Shown piece after piece: positions 34,993 to 43,186 of a stretch of 64,000 nt of DNA; the first letter of the stretch is position 1; every line of letters begins with the position of its first letter. This DNA comes from Acidimicrobiia bacterium (GTDB lineage: Bacteria > Actinomycetota > Acidimicrobiia > Acidimicrobiales > Bin134), in NCBI GenBank assembly GCA_022826705.1, contig JAJDUJ010000025.1, positions 92,956 through 156,955 on the forward strand. Reading direction: 5' to 3'. Under the pieces are notes generated by a model. It was not told the origin of the DNA. It did not search any database and was given only the letters and a program-made list of their open reading frames with translations. The position numbers were made by a program, and so were the translations under genes.

Positions 34993-36492
34993 TCAGCGGC
35001 TTTCGGCGAGCTCGTCGCGCAGGATCCGGCGCAGGAGTTTGCCGGTCTCGTTGTAGGGCAGTTCGTCGCGCAGCTCGATGCAGTCGGGGGTGCGCGACGA
35101 TCGCATCTGAGACTTCACGAACTCTTGGAGTTCAGCGGTGTCTACCGTTTGACCCTTGGCGGGCACCACCACCGCGGCCACCGCTTCGCCCCATTGCTCA
35201 TCGGGTATTCCGACGGCGGCGGCGTCAGCCACCGACGGGTGGCTCAGCAGTACGTCTTCGATCTCGCCGGGGGAGATGTTCTCGCCGCCCCGCACGATGA
35301 TGTCGTCTATGCGGCCCTCCACGTAGAGATAGCCGTCACCGTCGAGCGAGCCCCCGTCGTTAGTGGGGAACCAGCCGTCGGGGGTCACCCGGGAGTTCCG
35401 TCCCAGGTACTCGCCCGAAACCTGCTCGCCCCGCACCCAGATCTCGCCGGAGGTGCCGGTGGCAACCGGGTTGCCCTCCTCGTCGCGGATGTCCACCTCG
35501 ATGGCGGGCAGCGGCCGGCCCGCCGACCCCAGCCGGGCCCGCACGGCCGGATCATCGGAGCGATGGGCCTGCCGGTGCTCCTCGGGGCCGAGCACCGCCA
35601 CGGTGGAGCTGGTCTCGGTCAGGCCGTAGGCGTTCACGAAGTTGGCCTCGGGCAGCACGTCGAGGGCCCGGGCGATGACCGGGGCGGGCATCTTGCCGCC
35701 GCCATAGGAGAGGGCCCGAAGCGTGGGGAGCCCGCCGCCGACGTCTTCCAAGTGGTCCACGATGCGGGCCAGCATGGTGGGCACCACCATGGCGTGGGTG
35801 ACCCCTTCGGCCCGCACCAGGTTGACCCAGTCGGCGGGGTCGAAGTTAGGAAGCTGCACAATGCGGCGCCCGGCGTACACCGAGCTCAAGATCGCGGCCA
35901 TGCCGGCCACGTGGTAAGGGGGCACCGACACCAAGGTGGCCTCGTCCTCGGCCGCCCCCATGAACTCCACCGAGCCGATGATGTACGACACCAGATGCCG
36001 ATGGCGCAGCACTGCGGCCTTGGGGGCGCCGGTGGTGCCGCTGGTGTAGAGGAGGATGGCGATTTCCTCGGGGTCCACGTTCCAGTCGCTGTCGGGCGCG
36101 TTGCCCTCGGCCCACTGGGCCAAAAAGTCAGGCCGGACAACCGCCCTCACGCCGTCGAGGTCGCCGATGGCGGCGAGGGCGTCGTCGTTGCACACCGTCA
36201 CCGACGGAGCAACCTCGGTGGCCAGATGGCGCAGCTCGGGCCTGGTCAGGCGGTAGTTGAGGGGAACGAACGGCACGCCGGCCCAGGCCGAGCCGAACAG
36301 GGCGATCGGCAGGGCCTCGCTGCTCACGTCCACCATGCTGACCCGGTCGATTCCCGCCTCGCGGAAGCGCATGGCGGTGGCCCCGGCCCGCTGGAATAGC
36401 TGTTCGTAGGTAAGACCCCGCCCTTGGGACCCGACCGCGGTGCGGTCGCCGAACCCGCTGGACGCCATCTCCAGCAGCATCATCAGATTCAT
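34993..36492 (-). CDS. Class I adenylate-forming acyl-CoA synthetase
   Basis: A 499-residue AMP-binding ligase: ILLYTSGTTGAPKAAVLRH (P-loop), NAYGLTETSSTV, WFPTNDGGSLDGDGYLYVEGR (a Asn-Asp where TGD is usual), DDIIVRGGENISPGEIE and the C-terminal PYNETGKLLRRIL with catalytic Lys. Length matches medium-size fatty or aromatic acyl ligases. Upstream (5') lies the 101-residue small protein, downstream the crotonase; these minus-strand genes likely form one operon. Confidence 0.9.
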   Translation of the reverse strand: MNLMMLLEMASSGFGDRTAVGSQGRGLTYEQLFQRAGATAMRFREAGIDRVSMVDVSSEALPIALFGSAWAGVPFVPLNYRLTRPELRHLATEVAPSVTVCNDDALAAIGDLDGVRAVVRPDFLAQWAEGNAPDSDWNVDPEEIAILLYTSGTTGAPKAAVLRHRHLVSYIIGSVEFMGAAEDEATLVSVPPYHVAGMAAILSSVYAGRRIVQLPNFDPADWVNLVRAEGVTHAMVVPTMLARIVDHLEDVGGGLPTLRALSYGGGKMPAPVIARALDVLPEANFVNAYGLTETSSTVAVLGPEEHRQAHRSDDPAVRARLGSAGRPLPAIEVDIRDEEGNPVATGTSGEIWVRGEQVSGEYLGRNSRVTPDGWFPTNDGGSLDGDGYLYVEGRIDDIIVRGGENISPGEIEDVLLSHPSVADAAAVGIPDEQWGEAVAAVVVPAKGQTVDTAELQEFVKSQMRSSRTPDCIELRDELPYNETGKLLRRILRDELAESR

Positions 36493-36537
36493 GGGTCCAT
36501 CCCGACTGACGATCCTGCTGGCAGCGCTATGGCCTAA

Positions 36538-36843
36538 CTAGTCGGAGGCGGGGAGGGGCTTGGCCTCTTTCAGGCTGAGGGCCGTGTCTCCCAGCGCCAA
36601 AGAGCCGTCTCCCGGTTTGGTGCACAAAACCTCGAGGGACTCGTCTTCGTTCACATAGCGCTTGCCCAGCGCGGTGCCTTCGGCAGCGCCGACGGCAACC
36701 TCGCCATTGCGCTCCGCGTCGGCCGGATCGGCCATCGGCGCGCCGCCACAAGTGATGTCCACGTCGCCGCTTGGTGCTTTGACCACGATGAGCTCGGTAT
36801 CGCATACCGAACTCTTGAGGCGGCTGCCCGGTTTCAGGTCCAT
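36538..36843 (-). CDS. Small conserved Cys-containing protein of acyl-CoA ligase operons
   Basis: A 101-residue protein with no membrane segment. Start is ATG 36843, supported by GGGAGG (36849-36854) five bases upstream; longer versions would lack this site. Core: LKPGSRLKSSVCDTEL, then VVKAPSGDVDITCGGAPM, two cysteines in a beta-rich context, and an Ala/Glu-rich C-terminal half. Similar small proteins occur beside acyl-CoA ligases in mycobacteria; their function is not known to me. Probably cotranscribed with the ligase and crotonase downstream. Confidence 0.72.
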   Translation of the reverse strand: MDLKPGSRLKSSVCDTELIVVKAPSGDVDITCGGAPMADPADAERNGEVAVGAAEGTALGKRYVNEDESLEVLCTKPGDGSLALGDTALSLKEAKPLPASD

Positions 36844-36848
36844 CCTTA

Positions 36849-36854
36849 CCTCCC
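36849..36854 (-). promoter_or_regulatory. Shine-Dalgarno deciding the 101-residue protein start
   Basis: Minus-strand GGGAGG lies five bases before ATG 36843 and supports the short form of the gene. Confidence 0.7.
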
Positions 36855-36911
36855 GAAAGATGTCCTCCAATCTTTTCCCGTCAGACTCAGCAGGTACAAA
36901 CTGCGTTAGTG

Positions 36912-38096
36912 ATGGAGTCAACCTTGAGCAGCCGCCATCCGGCGCTGGTTTGGGCCGAGTCGGGCTTGATGGGCCTGAGCGGACCCGAGCACGGGCCTCC
37001 GGCGGTGGCTTCTGGGCGTTGGGTGGAGCGGCTGGACGGCGTGGTGAGCGACATCTCCAAGTTGCGCGGCCAGCCGCTGAGGAGCGACGCCGCCGGTTTT
37101 CTGGGAGAGCGGGCGGCACTGGTGGGCCGTGGTCGTAGGGGCTCGGTGTCAGTGGGGGGCGCATGCCGCATGGTGGCGGCGGCCGACGGCGTGTTGGCGG
37201 TGTCGCTGGCCCGCACCAGCGACACCGAAGCGGTTCCCGCCTGGCTGGAGATCGGCGATCTGGGCGGGAGCGATGTGTGGGCCGTCGTGGCCACGGAGAT
37301 GCGGGACAAGCCGGTGGCCGAACTGTTGGAGCGGGCCGAATGGCTGGGTTTGGCGGTGGGAGAGGCCACCCGGCCCCCGCCCCCGGCCGAGCCCTGTTCG
37401 TTCACTGATGTGGGATCGGCGGATTCAGGCCGCAAGAAGGTGCTGGACGTGAGCTCGCTTTGGGCCGGGCCACTGTGCGCGTCGCTGCTGGGCGGCTTCG
37501 GATTCGAGGTGGTCAAGGTAGAGGCACCAGGACGACCCGACGGTGCCCGATACGGTTTGCCGGCGTTCTACGAGCGGTTGAACCAGGGCAAGGAGGAAAC
37601 GGTCATCGACCTGGGGTCCGAGGACGGACGCCGCCGGTTCCAGGATCTGTGCCGAGGGTCGGCCGTGGTGGTCGACGGTTTGCGACCCCGAGTGTGGGCC
37701 AACTGGGGGATCGACCCACTGGAGGTGGCCGAAAGCGCCGGGCTGGTGTGGGTGTCGATCACCGGCTATGGCAACGACCGACCCGGATTCGGTGACGATG
37801 CCGCGGTGAGCGGGGGACTATGGCTGCCGGACCCGGCTGGCGGACTGCCGTGGTTCGTGGGTGACGCTGCCGCCGATCCGGTGGCTGGCTTGATCGCCTG
37901 TCGGGCAGCCGCCGAGACCCTGGCCGCAGGTCGGGCAGGATTGGTGGAAGTGGCCATGAGCCAAGCAGCGAGCTGGGTCCGGGCGGGAGACGACCTGACT
38001 GCGTTCGACGCCGAGGTCTTCCGCCGGGGCGAAAATTGGGTTGTGCGGGCCGACGGCGACGAGCAGGTGGTGCTGGGCCCCCGCGGCCTGGTGTGA
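36912..38096 (+). CDS. Family III CoA-transferase (CaiB/BaiF-like) with rearranged domain order
   Basis: A 394-residue protein. The segment normally at the N-terminus of CaiB enzymes (KKVLDVSSLWAGPLCASLLGGFGFEVVKVEAPGRPDGAR) begins only near residue 177. It is followed by LNQGKEETVIDLGS, VVVDGLRPRVWANWGI and WVSITGYG. The first 170 residues (SGLMGLSGPEHGPPAV..., VSVGGACRMVAAADGVLAVSLAR) resemble the region normally found after it, so the fold looks permuted, as in some mycobacterial homologues. Expected role: CoA transfer between acids. Start ATG 36912 or GTG 36909. Divergent from the small Cys protein. Confidence 0.78.
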   Translation: MESTLSSRHPALVWAESGLMGLSGPEHGPPAVASGRWVERLDGVVSDISKLRGQPLRSDAAGFLGERAALVGRGRRGSVSVGGACRMVAAADGVLAVSLARTSDTEAVPAWLEIGDLGGSDVWAVVATEMRDKPVAELLERAEWLGLAVGEATRPPPPAEPCSFTDVGSADSGRKKVLDVSSLWAGPLCASLLGGFGFEVVKVEAPGRPDGARYGLPAFYERLNQGKEETVIDLGSEDGRRRFQDLCRGSAVVVDGLRPRVWANWGIDPLEVAESAGLVWVSITGYGNDRPGFGDDAAVSGGLWLPDPAGGLPWFVGDAAADPVAGLIACRAAAETLAAGRAGLVEVAMSQAASWVRAGDDLTAFDAEVFRRGENWVVRADGDEQVVLGPRGLV

Positions 38097-38143
38097 CCTC
38101 GTTCTTCCGCCGAAGCATGGCAAATGGGCGGTAGGTTGAGGTT

Positions 38144-38869
38144 GTGTTTGCAAGAAAGCCCAGCGGCTCGGGGCATCTCGGTGAGGGGCACCACCGCAAT
38201 GTGACCCGGGGCGGGTACCGGGCGGCGGTGTTCGGGGTGAGCGACGGCCTGGTGTCCAACGTGGCCCTGATCTTGGGCGTGGCCGGGGCCAGTTCGGGCC
38301 AAGAGCTGGTGCGAATTGCCGGTTTGGCCGGGCTGATCGCCGGGGCGGTGTCGATGGCTGCGGGTGAGTACATCTCTATGCAGGCTCAGCGAGAGCTGCT
38401 GGAGCGGGAGTTGGAGATGGAGCGGCGAGAGCACGCCCGCAACCCGGAGCATGAGGTGGAGGAACTGGCCGAGATCTACGAATCCCGCGGGGTGGACCCG
38501 GACATGGCAAGGGAGATGGCCACCAACATCATGGAAGATCCGGAGAAGGCACTGGAGGTCCACGCCCGGGAGGAGATGGGCATCGATCCCAACGAACTGG
38601 GCAACCCGGTGTTCGCGGCGACTTCCTCGTTCATTGCCTTCGCCATCGGCGCGGTGCTGCCCCTTTTGCCCTGGTTCTTCACCGGCGGCAACGGCGCCAT
38701 CGTGGGGTCGATCCTGCTCGGGGTTGTGGGCGCGGTACTGGTGGGCGGTGCGCTGGCTCTGGCCACCGACCGGTCGATCGTGCGGGGTTCGCTCCGCCAG
38801 TTGGTCATTGCCGCTGCGGCAGCCGCTATCACATTTGGAATCGGCTCCGCAGTGGGGGTGGGAGTATGA
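38144..38869 (+). CDS. VIT1/CCC1-family transporter (Fe2+/Mn2+ type)
   Basis: A 241-residue membrane protein of the vacuolar iron transporter family. An N-terminal VFGVSDGLVSNVALILGVAGA helix, a second helix with GAVSMAAGEYISMQAQRE, a long cytosolic metal-binding helical hairpin rich in Glu (about residues 83-150, ELLERELEMERREHARNPEHE), then three C-terminal helices. Known members export Fe2+ or Mn2+ from the cytosol. GTG start. The stop overlaps the following SDR start as ATGA. Confidence 0.9.
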   Translation: MFARKPSGSGHLGEGHHRNVTRGGYRAAVFGVSDGLVSNVALILGVAGASSGQELVRIAGLAGLIAGAVSMAAGEYISMQAQRELLERELEMERREHARNPEHEVEELAEIYESRGVDPDMAREMATNIMEDPEKALEVHAREEMGIDPNELGNPVFAATSSFIAFAIGAVLPLLPWFFTGGNGAIVGSILLGVVGAVLVGGALALATDRSIVRGSLRQLVIAAAAAAITFGIGSAVGVGV

Positions 38870-39726
38870 CCGATTGGGAATGGACTTTGGGCGGCCTCGA
38901 GAGCGACAAGCCTCCCATTTGGGGTGATGACAACGTCTTGGATCCGTCCAGCGTGCTGCTCACGGACAAGGTGGCCATCGTCACCGGCGGCGCACGGGGG
39001 ATCGGGGCGGCCACCGCGGTGGCCCTGGCCCGCTTCGGGGCTGATCTGGCCATCTGCGACCGGGAGGCCGACGATATGGCCCGCACCGCCGCCGCAGTGG
39101 AGGCGCTGGGCCGCCGCTGTTTGACCGGGCTGTTCGACGTCCGCCACCCCGAGCCCCGGGATGCCTGGCTGGCCGAGGTGGGAGAGGCCTTTGGTCGAGT
39201 GGACGTGCTGGTGAACAACGCCGGCGGCACGTTCAACTCCCCGTTTGCCGACATCAACCTCAAGGGCGAGGCCGCGCTGATCGCTGAGAACTTCACCCAG
39301 GTCACCGGGTTCATCCGAGGGTGCATTCCGCTCATGAGCGAGGGCGGGTCGATAATCAACGTCACCTCTATTGAGGCCCATCGGGCCGGTCCCGGCTTCT
39401 CCATCTACTCGGCGATGAAGGCGGCCCAGGCCAATCTGACCATGAGCCTGTCGCTGGAGTTGGCGCCGGCGGGCATCCGGGTCAACTGCATCGCCCCCGA
39501 TGTGATCCCCACCGAAGGCGAGCGCATGCTCGGCGACGAGAGCACCGACGAGAGATCCCAGTTGGCCCCCCAGCCGTGGTTGGAGGGCGGCTCAGTTCAC
39601 GACTGCGCCGCCTCGATCGTGTACCTGGCCGGGGACATGTCCCGATTCGTGACCGGCAGCACCATCCACGTGGACGGCGGCAACATTGGCGCCGCCGGTT
39701 GGAAGCGCCGCACCACCAACCGCTAG
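38866..39726 (+). CDS. SDR-family oxidoreductase
   Basis: A 286-residue SDR with an extra ~30-residue N-terminal extension before TGGARGIGAATAVALARF, then NNAGGTF, NVTSIEAHRAG (Ser) and IYSAMKAAQANLTMS (YxxxK intact), ending FVTGSTIHVDGGNIGAAGW. The ATGA overlap with the VIT1-type gene is firm, so the extension is real if that start is used. Substrate unknown; neighbour genes give no clear clue. Confidence 0.87.
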   Translation: MTDWEWTLGGLESDKPPIWGDDNVLDPSSVLLTDKVAIVTGGARGIGAATAVALARFGADLAICDREADDMARTAAAVEALGRRCLTGLFDVRHPEPRDAWLAEVGEAFGRVDVLVNNAGGTFNSPFADINLKGEAALIAENFTQVTGFIRGCIPLMSEGGSIINVTSIEAHRAGPGFSIYSAMKAAQANLTMSLSLELAPAGIRVNCIAPDVIPTEGERMLGDESTDERSQLAPQPWLEGGSVHDCAASIVYLAGDMSRFVTGSTIHVDGGNIGAAGWKRRTTNR

Positions 39727-39774
39727 TCCACCTAGCTAGGGTTCCAGCCGGTACGTCACCGCGAAGGAACTGAC

Positions 39775-40842
39775 ATGGACATCGACATCGATCGGGTAAC
39801 CGAGATAGCCGGCGAGGTCGCCACGCACATGGCCGGGGCCACCACCATGGCCATGGTCCACATCGGCGACGAGCTGGGCCTGTATCAGGCCATGGCGGGG
39901 GCGGGGCCGATGACTGCGGAAGCCTTGGCCGAAGCTGTTGACTGCCATCCCCGTCTGGTCACCGAGTGGCTGCGCCAGCAAGCCGCCGTCGAGTTGGTGG
40001 AGATCGATGGCCAGGGTGACGACGACGTCACGTTCAAATTGACCGATGAGGCCGCCGCAGTGCTGGCCTGGGAGGTGAGCCCCGCATTCTTGGCCGGTGG
40101 CATCGGCATGTTCCGGGCCATGTTCGCCGACATGGACGACATCCTCAACGCCTTTCGGGGCGACGGCGGATTGGCCTGGGGCGAACACCACCCCAGCCTG
40201 TTCACCTCCACTGCCCGCTTCTTCCGCCCCCAATACGAGATGTACCTGGCCAACGAGTGGATCCCCGCCGCCGACGGCATCGACGAACTGCTCAAGGCCG
40301 GGGCCACCGCCGCCGACGTGGGCTGCGGCTGCGGCGACTCGGTTCAGATCCTGGCCTCGGCCTACCCCGAGTCGCACTTCACCGGGTTCGACTTCCACGG
40401 CCCGTCCATCGACCAGGCCAGAGAACTGGCCGCCAACGCCGGGCTCCCCAACGCCTCGTTCGAAGTGGCCGACTCCAAGGGCTACCAGGGCGCCTACGAC
40501 GTGATCTTCTTCTTCGACTGCCTCCACGACATGGGCGATCCGGTGGGCATCGCCACCCACGCCCGCAGCCAGCTGGCCGAGGGCGGCTCGGTGCTCATGG
40601 TGGAGCCCTTCGCACTCGACGGCCACGTCCGCAACCTAACCGAGAACCCCATGGCGGCCACGTCTTATGGGGCGTCGGCGGTGTTTTGAGTCCCGTGTTC
40701 TCTGGCCCAGCCGGTCGGCCTGGGAATGGGTGCACAAGCCGGCGAAGCCGCCATGCGAGAAGTATTCGCCGCCGCCGGATACTCCAGCTTCGAGCGGGTC
40801 ACCGAGACCAACGCCAACATCATCTACCAAGCCCGCCCGTAG
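39775..40842 (+). CDS. Rv2258c-like SAM-dependent methyltransferase, candidate selenoprotein (TGA at codon 305)
   Basis: Read through one TGA, this is a 355-residue class I methyltransferase with an N-terminal winged-helix part (residues 1-75, GATTMAMVHIGDELGLYQAM) and a Rossmann domain with ADVGCGCGDSVQIL (about 180-193) and FFDCLHDMGD. The TGA (40687-40689) is in the same frame as the downstream 50 codons. These read VPCSLAQPVGLGMGAQAGEA...IIYQARP, the family's usual C-terminus, to TAG 40840-40842. I recall relatives with Cys at this position (C-x-P-x-SLAQ), so UGA probably encodes Sec in a U-V-P-C motif. Stopping at TGA would remove the last strands. Alternatives: a Cys-to-stop mutation or sequence error. 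Confidence 0.75.
40706..40724 (+). promoter_or_regulatory. Candidate bacterial SECIS hairpin after TGA 40687
   Basis: CCCAGCC pairs with GGCTGGG-type sequence (GG, bulged C at 40719, CTGGG): seven base pairs around a GGTC tetraloop. The loop lies 24-27 bases after the TGA, within the range for bacterial SECIS elements, and GGUC is the same core as in the E. coli fdhF apical loop. GC-rich coding DNA forms hairpins easily, so this is supportive rather than conclusive. Confidence 0.55.
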
Positions 40843-40892
40843 TTTTTCGGATCGCCCAAACCCCAAAGAAGCCGGTACACTGCGGCGTTCCT

Positions 40893-40968
40893 GCCCCGTT
40901 CGTCTAGAGGCCTAGGACGCCAGATTCTCAATCTGGTAACACGGGTTCGAATCCCGTACGGGGTGCCA
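40893..40968 (+). tRNA. tRNA-Glu (anticodon CTC)
   Basis: A 76-nt cloverleaf including encoded CCA. Acceptor GCCCCGT pairs with ACGGGGT (G1-U72 wobble), discriminator G at 40965. Anticodon stem CCAGA/TCTGG encloses TTCTCAA, giving CTC for GAG. T-arm ACGGG TTCGAAT CCCGT. A TACACT -10-like hexamer lies at 40876-40881. Its 3' 23 nt are repeated at 41900-41922, flanking the next SDR gene. Confidence 0.96.
40946..40968 (+). repeat. Direct repeat copy 1: tRNA-Glu 3' end (att-like)
   Basis: The last 23 nt of tRNA-Glu, from the T-loop to CCA, recur at 41900-41922 in the same orientation with 21 of 23 matches. tRNA 3' ends are standard tyrosine-integrase attachment sites, so this may be one boundary of an old insertion of about 950 bp. 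Confidence 0.7.
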
Positions 40969-41060
40969 AATCTGCGGATGAGCTTGCGACCGTATGCACT
41001 GCGGTTTTGGCGCGCGAGACTGGCGCCGACCCAAGTACGACAGAGGAAACGGAGCAACTG

Positions 41061-41843
41061 ATGGGCCGAATGGACGGAAGAGTCGCAGTGGTGACTGGGG
41101 CTAGTGGCGGGATTGGTATGGCCACGCTGCGCCGGCTGGCGGGAGAGGGGGCCGCGGTAGTGGGGGTCGATTTGGTGGACGAGGCGGGCGAGAAGCTGGT
41201 GGCAGAGTTGACCGAGGGCGGCGCTCAGGCGGTGTACCAGCACTGCGATGTGGGCTCGCTCGACGAGGTGACCGCCGCGGTAGAGCGGGCGGTGTCGGAG
41301 TTTGGCCGCATCGACGTGCTGTTCAACAACGCCGCCACCAGCACCGGGGGCTACATCCCCGAGCTCGACCCTGAGGGGTGGGATGCCAGCCTGCGGGTGA
41401 TGCTCACCGCCGCCATGTACGGAATGAAAGCTGCCATTCCCCACATGGCCGCCCAAGGGGGAGGGTCCATCATCAGCACTTCGTCGATCTACGGAGTGGT
41501 GGCCTCGCCGGGCAACGCCCCCTACTGCACGGCCAAGGCGGGGCTCATCAACCTGACCCGCACCGCGGCGGTGGAATGGGGGCGCAAGAACATCCGGGTC
41601 AACGCCATCTGCCCCGGCGTGGTGGAGACGCCCATGTATGGCGCGGTGCTCGACATCGGCCTCAAGACCCACGAGGAGATCTCCGCCATGCACGCACTGG
41701 GCCGGACCATCAAGCCCGAAGAGATCGCCGATTTGGTGCTGTTTCTAGCCTCAGATGAGTCCTCAGCTATCACCGGCCAGGCCATCGTCATCGACGGCGG
41801 CCTCATCTCCGAATGCAATCTGACCGGAGTCCCACCGGCCTGA
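41061..41843 (+). CDS. SDR-family oxidoreductase inside a tRNA-Glu direct-repeat pair
   Basis: A 260-residue classical SDR: TGASGGIGMATLRRL, NNAATSTG, STSSIYGVVA (Ser) and YCTAKAGLINLTRT (YxxxK intact), ending ITGQAIVIDGGLISECNL. Start ATG 41061, with GGAG 8 bases upstream. It is the only gene between the two tRNA-Glu 3'-end repeats (40946-40968 and 41900-41922), suggesting it arrived or was carried by site-specific integration, but base composition is like the neighbours and no integrase remains. Confidence 0.88.
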   Translation: MGRMDGRVAVVTGASGGIGMATLRRLAGEGAAVVGVDLVDEAGEKLVAELTEGGAQAVYQHCDVGSLDEVTAAVERAVSEFGRIDVLFNNAATSTGGYIPELDPEGWDASLRVMLTAAMYGMKAAIPHMAAQGGGSIISTSSIYGVVASPGNAPYCTAKAGLINLTRTAAVEWGRKNIRVNAICPGVVETPMYGAVLDIGLKTHEEISAMHALGRTIKPEEIADLVLFLASDESSAITGQAIVIDGGLISECNLTGVPPA

Positions 41844-41890
41844 CGTCCCCCGGGCCTGGCGGGCCCGTGATCCTGTGAATTCCTAGCCAA

Positions 41891-43147
41891 TCAGCTGGCT
41901 TCGATTCCTGTACGGGGTGCCATCGCGTGTTTTCGCTGGTGGTGGACGGCGAAGAGTTGGCAGGCCAGGCCGGCGGTGCCATAGGCGAGGTAGCCGACGC
42001 CGACGGGGGTGACTGAGCCGCTGATGGCCTGGTCGATGATGGCGGCGAGACCGGCGCCGAGCATGGCCATGGTGAAGCCGAGCACGGCGGAGGCGGTGCC
42101 GGCCATCTCGCCCATGGGTTCGAGCGCCAGGCTCTGGCCCAACGGGAAAAACGCCACCATGCAGGCGTTGGCCAGGCTGAAAATGGTGATCCACAGAACG
42201 AACGGCGGTCTGCCTCCGGCGGCCAGGGCCAGGCCCAGCATGGTTCCCGCCGCGCAGATCTGTAGACAGCCCGCCCCGAGCGCCACCGAGCGGGCCCGGA
42301 ATCGGTGCAGTGCCCGGTTGTTGAGCAGCGTCACCAGGCCCATGCCCGCAGCCATGATCGAGAAGTAGGGCACGAACCAGCGCTCCTGATCGAAGACGTC
42401 GTCGAAGATCAGCTCGGAGCTCGCCAGGAACGAGAAGAAGGCCCCGGCGGAGAACATGGTGGCCAGGGTGTAGCCCAGCGTCACCGGGTGGGTGGTTACC
42501 GACCGGAAGCCGTCTATCGTCGACCGAAAGGTCAGCGGTCGCCGGTTCTCGGGCTTCAGCGTCTCCTCCAATCGCGTCGACCACGCCACGATCACCACGG
42601 CGGTGAACACGCTGAAGGCCATCACATACCGCCACGAGCCCAGCTCCACCAGGCCCTTCCCCAGCGGCGGCCCGGCCACCGGGGCCCAGAAGAACACCGC
42701 CATGACCAGGGTCATCACCCGGGCCATGGCGTCTCCGGAGTAGTAGTCCCGTACGATGGCCTGGGCGGCGGTGCGGGGGCCGGCCGCGGCGAACCCCCAG
42801 ATGAAGCGGCTCACGTAGAGCATGCCCAGCGACACCGACAAGGTGGCCATGAGCGATGCCAGGCCGTACAGCACCATGCTTCCCACCAGGATCCTCTTTC
42901 GACCGAGAGCATCGGCCATCGGGCCGTAGACCAGGTTGCCGATGCCCGAGCCCACGAAGAACAGGGTGATGGTGAGCGACAGTCCGGTGGAGTCCTCCGG
43001 CAGGTTGAACGCATCCCGCATTTCCGAGAACGCCGGGAGCAGGGTGTCGATGGCCAGCGCCGACATGGCGCTGACCATGGCGATGAAGAGGATGAACTCC
43101 CGTTCGCTCAATCGGCGGCCGGTGTAAGTGGGTGTGGGCGTGCTCAC
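41891..43147 (-). CDS. Bcr/CflA-type MFS multidrug efflux transporter
   Basis: A 418-residue, 12-helix major facilitator. Helix 1 EFILFIAMVSAMSALAIDTLLPA, then the DHA1 motif GNLVYGPMADALGRKRIL (about 71-88), and VRDYYSGDAMARVMTLV typical of Bcr/CflA drug-proton antiporters. The last ten residues (MAPRTGIEAS) are encoded by the antisense of the tRNA-Glu-derived repeat at 41900-41922, so the C-terminus appears to have been rewritten by that insertion. Substrate unknown. Confidence 0.88.
   Translation of the reverse strand: MSTPTPTYTGRRLSEREFILFIAMVSAMSALAIDTLLPAFSEMRDAFNLPEDSTGLSLTITLFFVGSGIGNLVYGPMADALGRKRILVGSMVLYGLASLMATLSVSLGMLYVSRFIWGFAAAGPRTAAQAIVRDYYSGDAMARVMTLVMAVFFWAPVAGPPLGKGLVELGSWRYVMAFSVFTAVVIVAWSTRLEETLKPENRRPLTFRSTIDGFRSVTTHPVTLGYTLATMFSAGAFFSFLASSELIFDDVFDQERWFVPYFSIMAAGMGLVTLLNNRALHRFRARSVALGAGCLQICAAGTMLGLALAAGGRPPFVLWITIFSLANACMVAFFPLGQSLALEPMGEMAGTASAVLGFTMAMLGAGLAAIIDQAISGSVTPVGVGYLAYGTAGLACQLFAVHHQRKHAMAPRTGIEAS
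41900..41922 (+). repeat. Direct repeat copy 2: imperfect tRNA-Glu 3' end (att-like)
   Basis: Matches tRNA-Glu 40946-40968 at 21 of 23 positions; the final GTACGGGGTGCCA is identical. Upstream bases do not form a tRNA, so this is a 3' fragment only. It lies over the 3' end of the MFS gene. Confidence 0.75.
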
Positions 43148-43186
43148 ACCGGCCGACTTCTCATAACGGCGTAGCCTGTCCCTCCT

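Noticed and set aside
35125..36399. Plus-strand frame of 424 codons
   Set aside because: Antisense to the acyl-CoA synthetase; composition is that of a shadow.
40257..40907. Frameshift as explanation for the methyltransferase break
   Set aside because: The downstream family-like C-terminus is in the same frame as the upstream part; only a TGA separates them, so no frameshift is needed.
40928..41125. Minus-strand frame with APRTGFEPVLPD ending
   Set aside because: A classic spurious frame across a tRNA gene; the sequence is antisense of tRNA-Glu.
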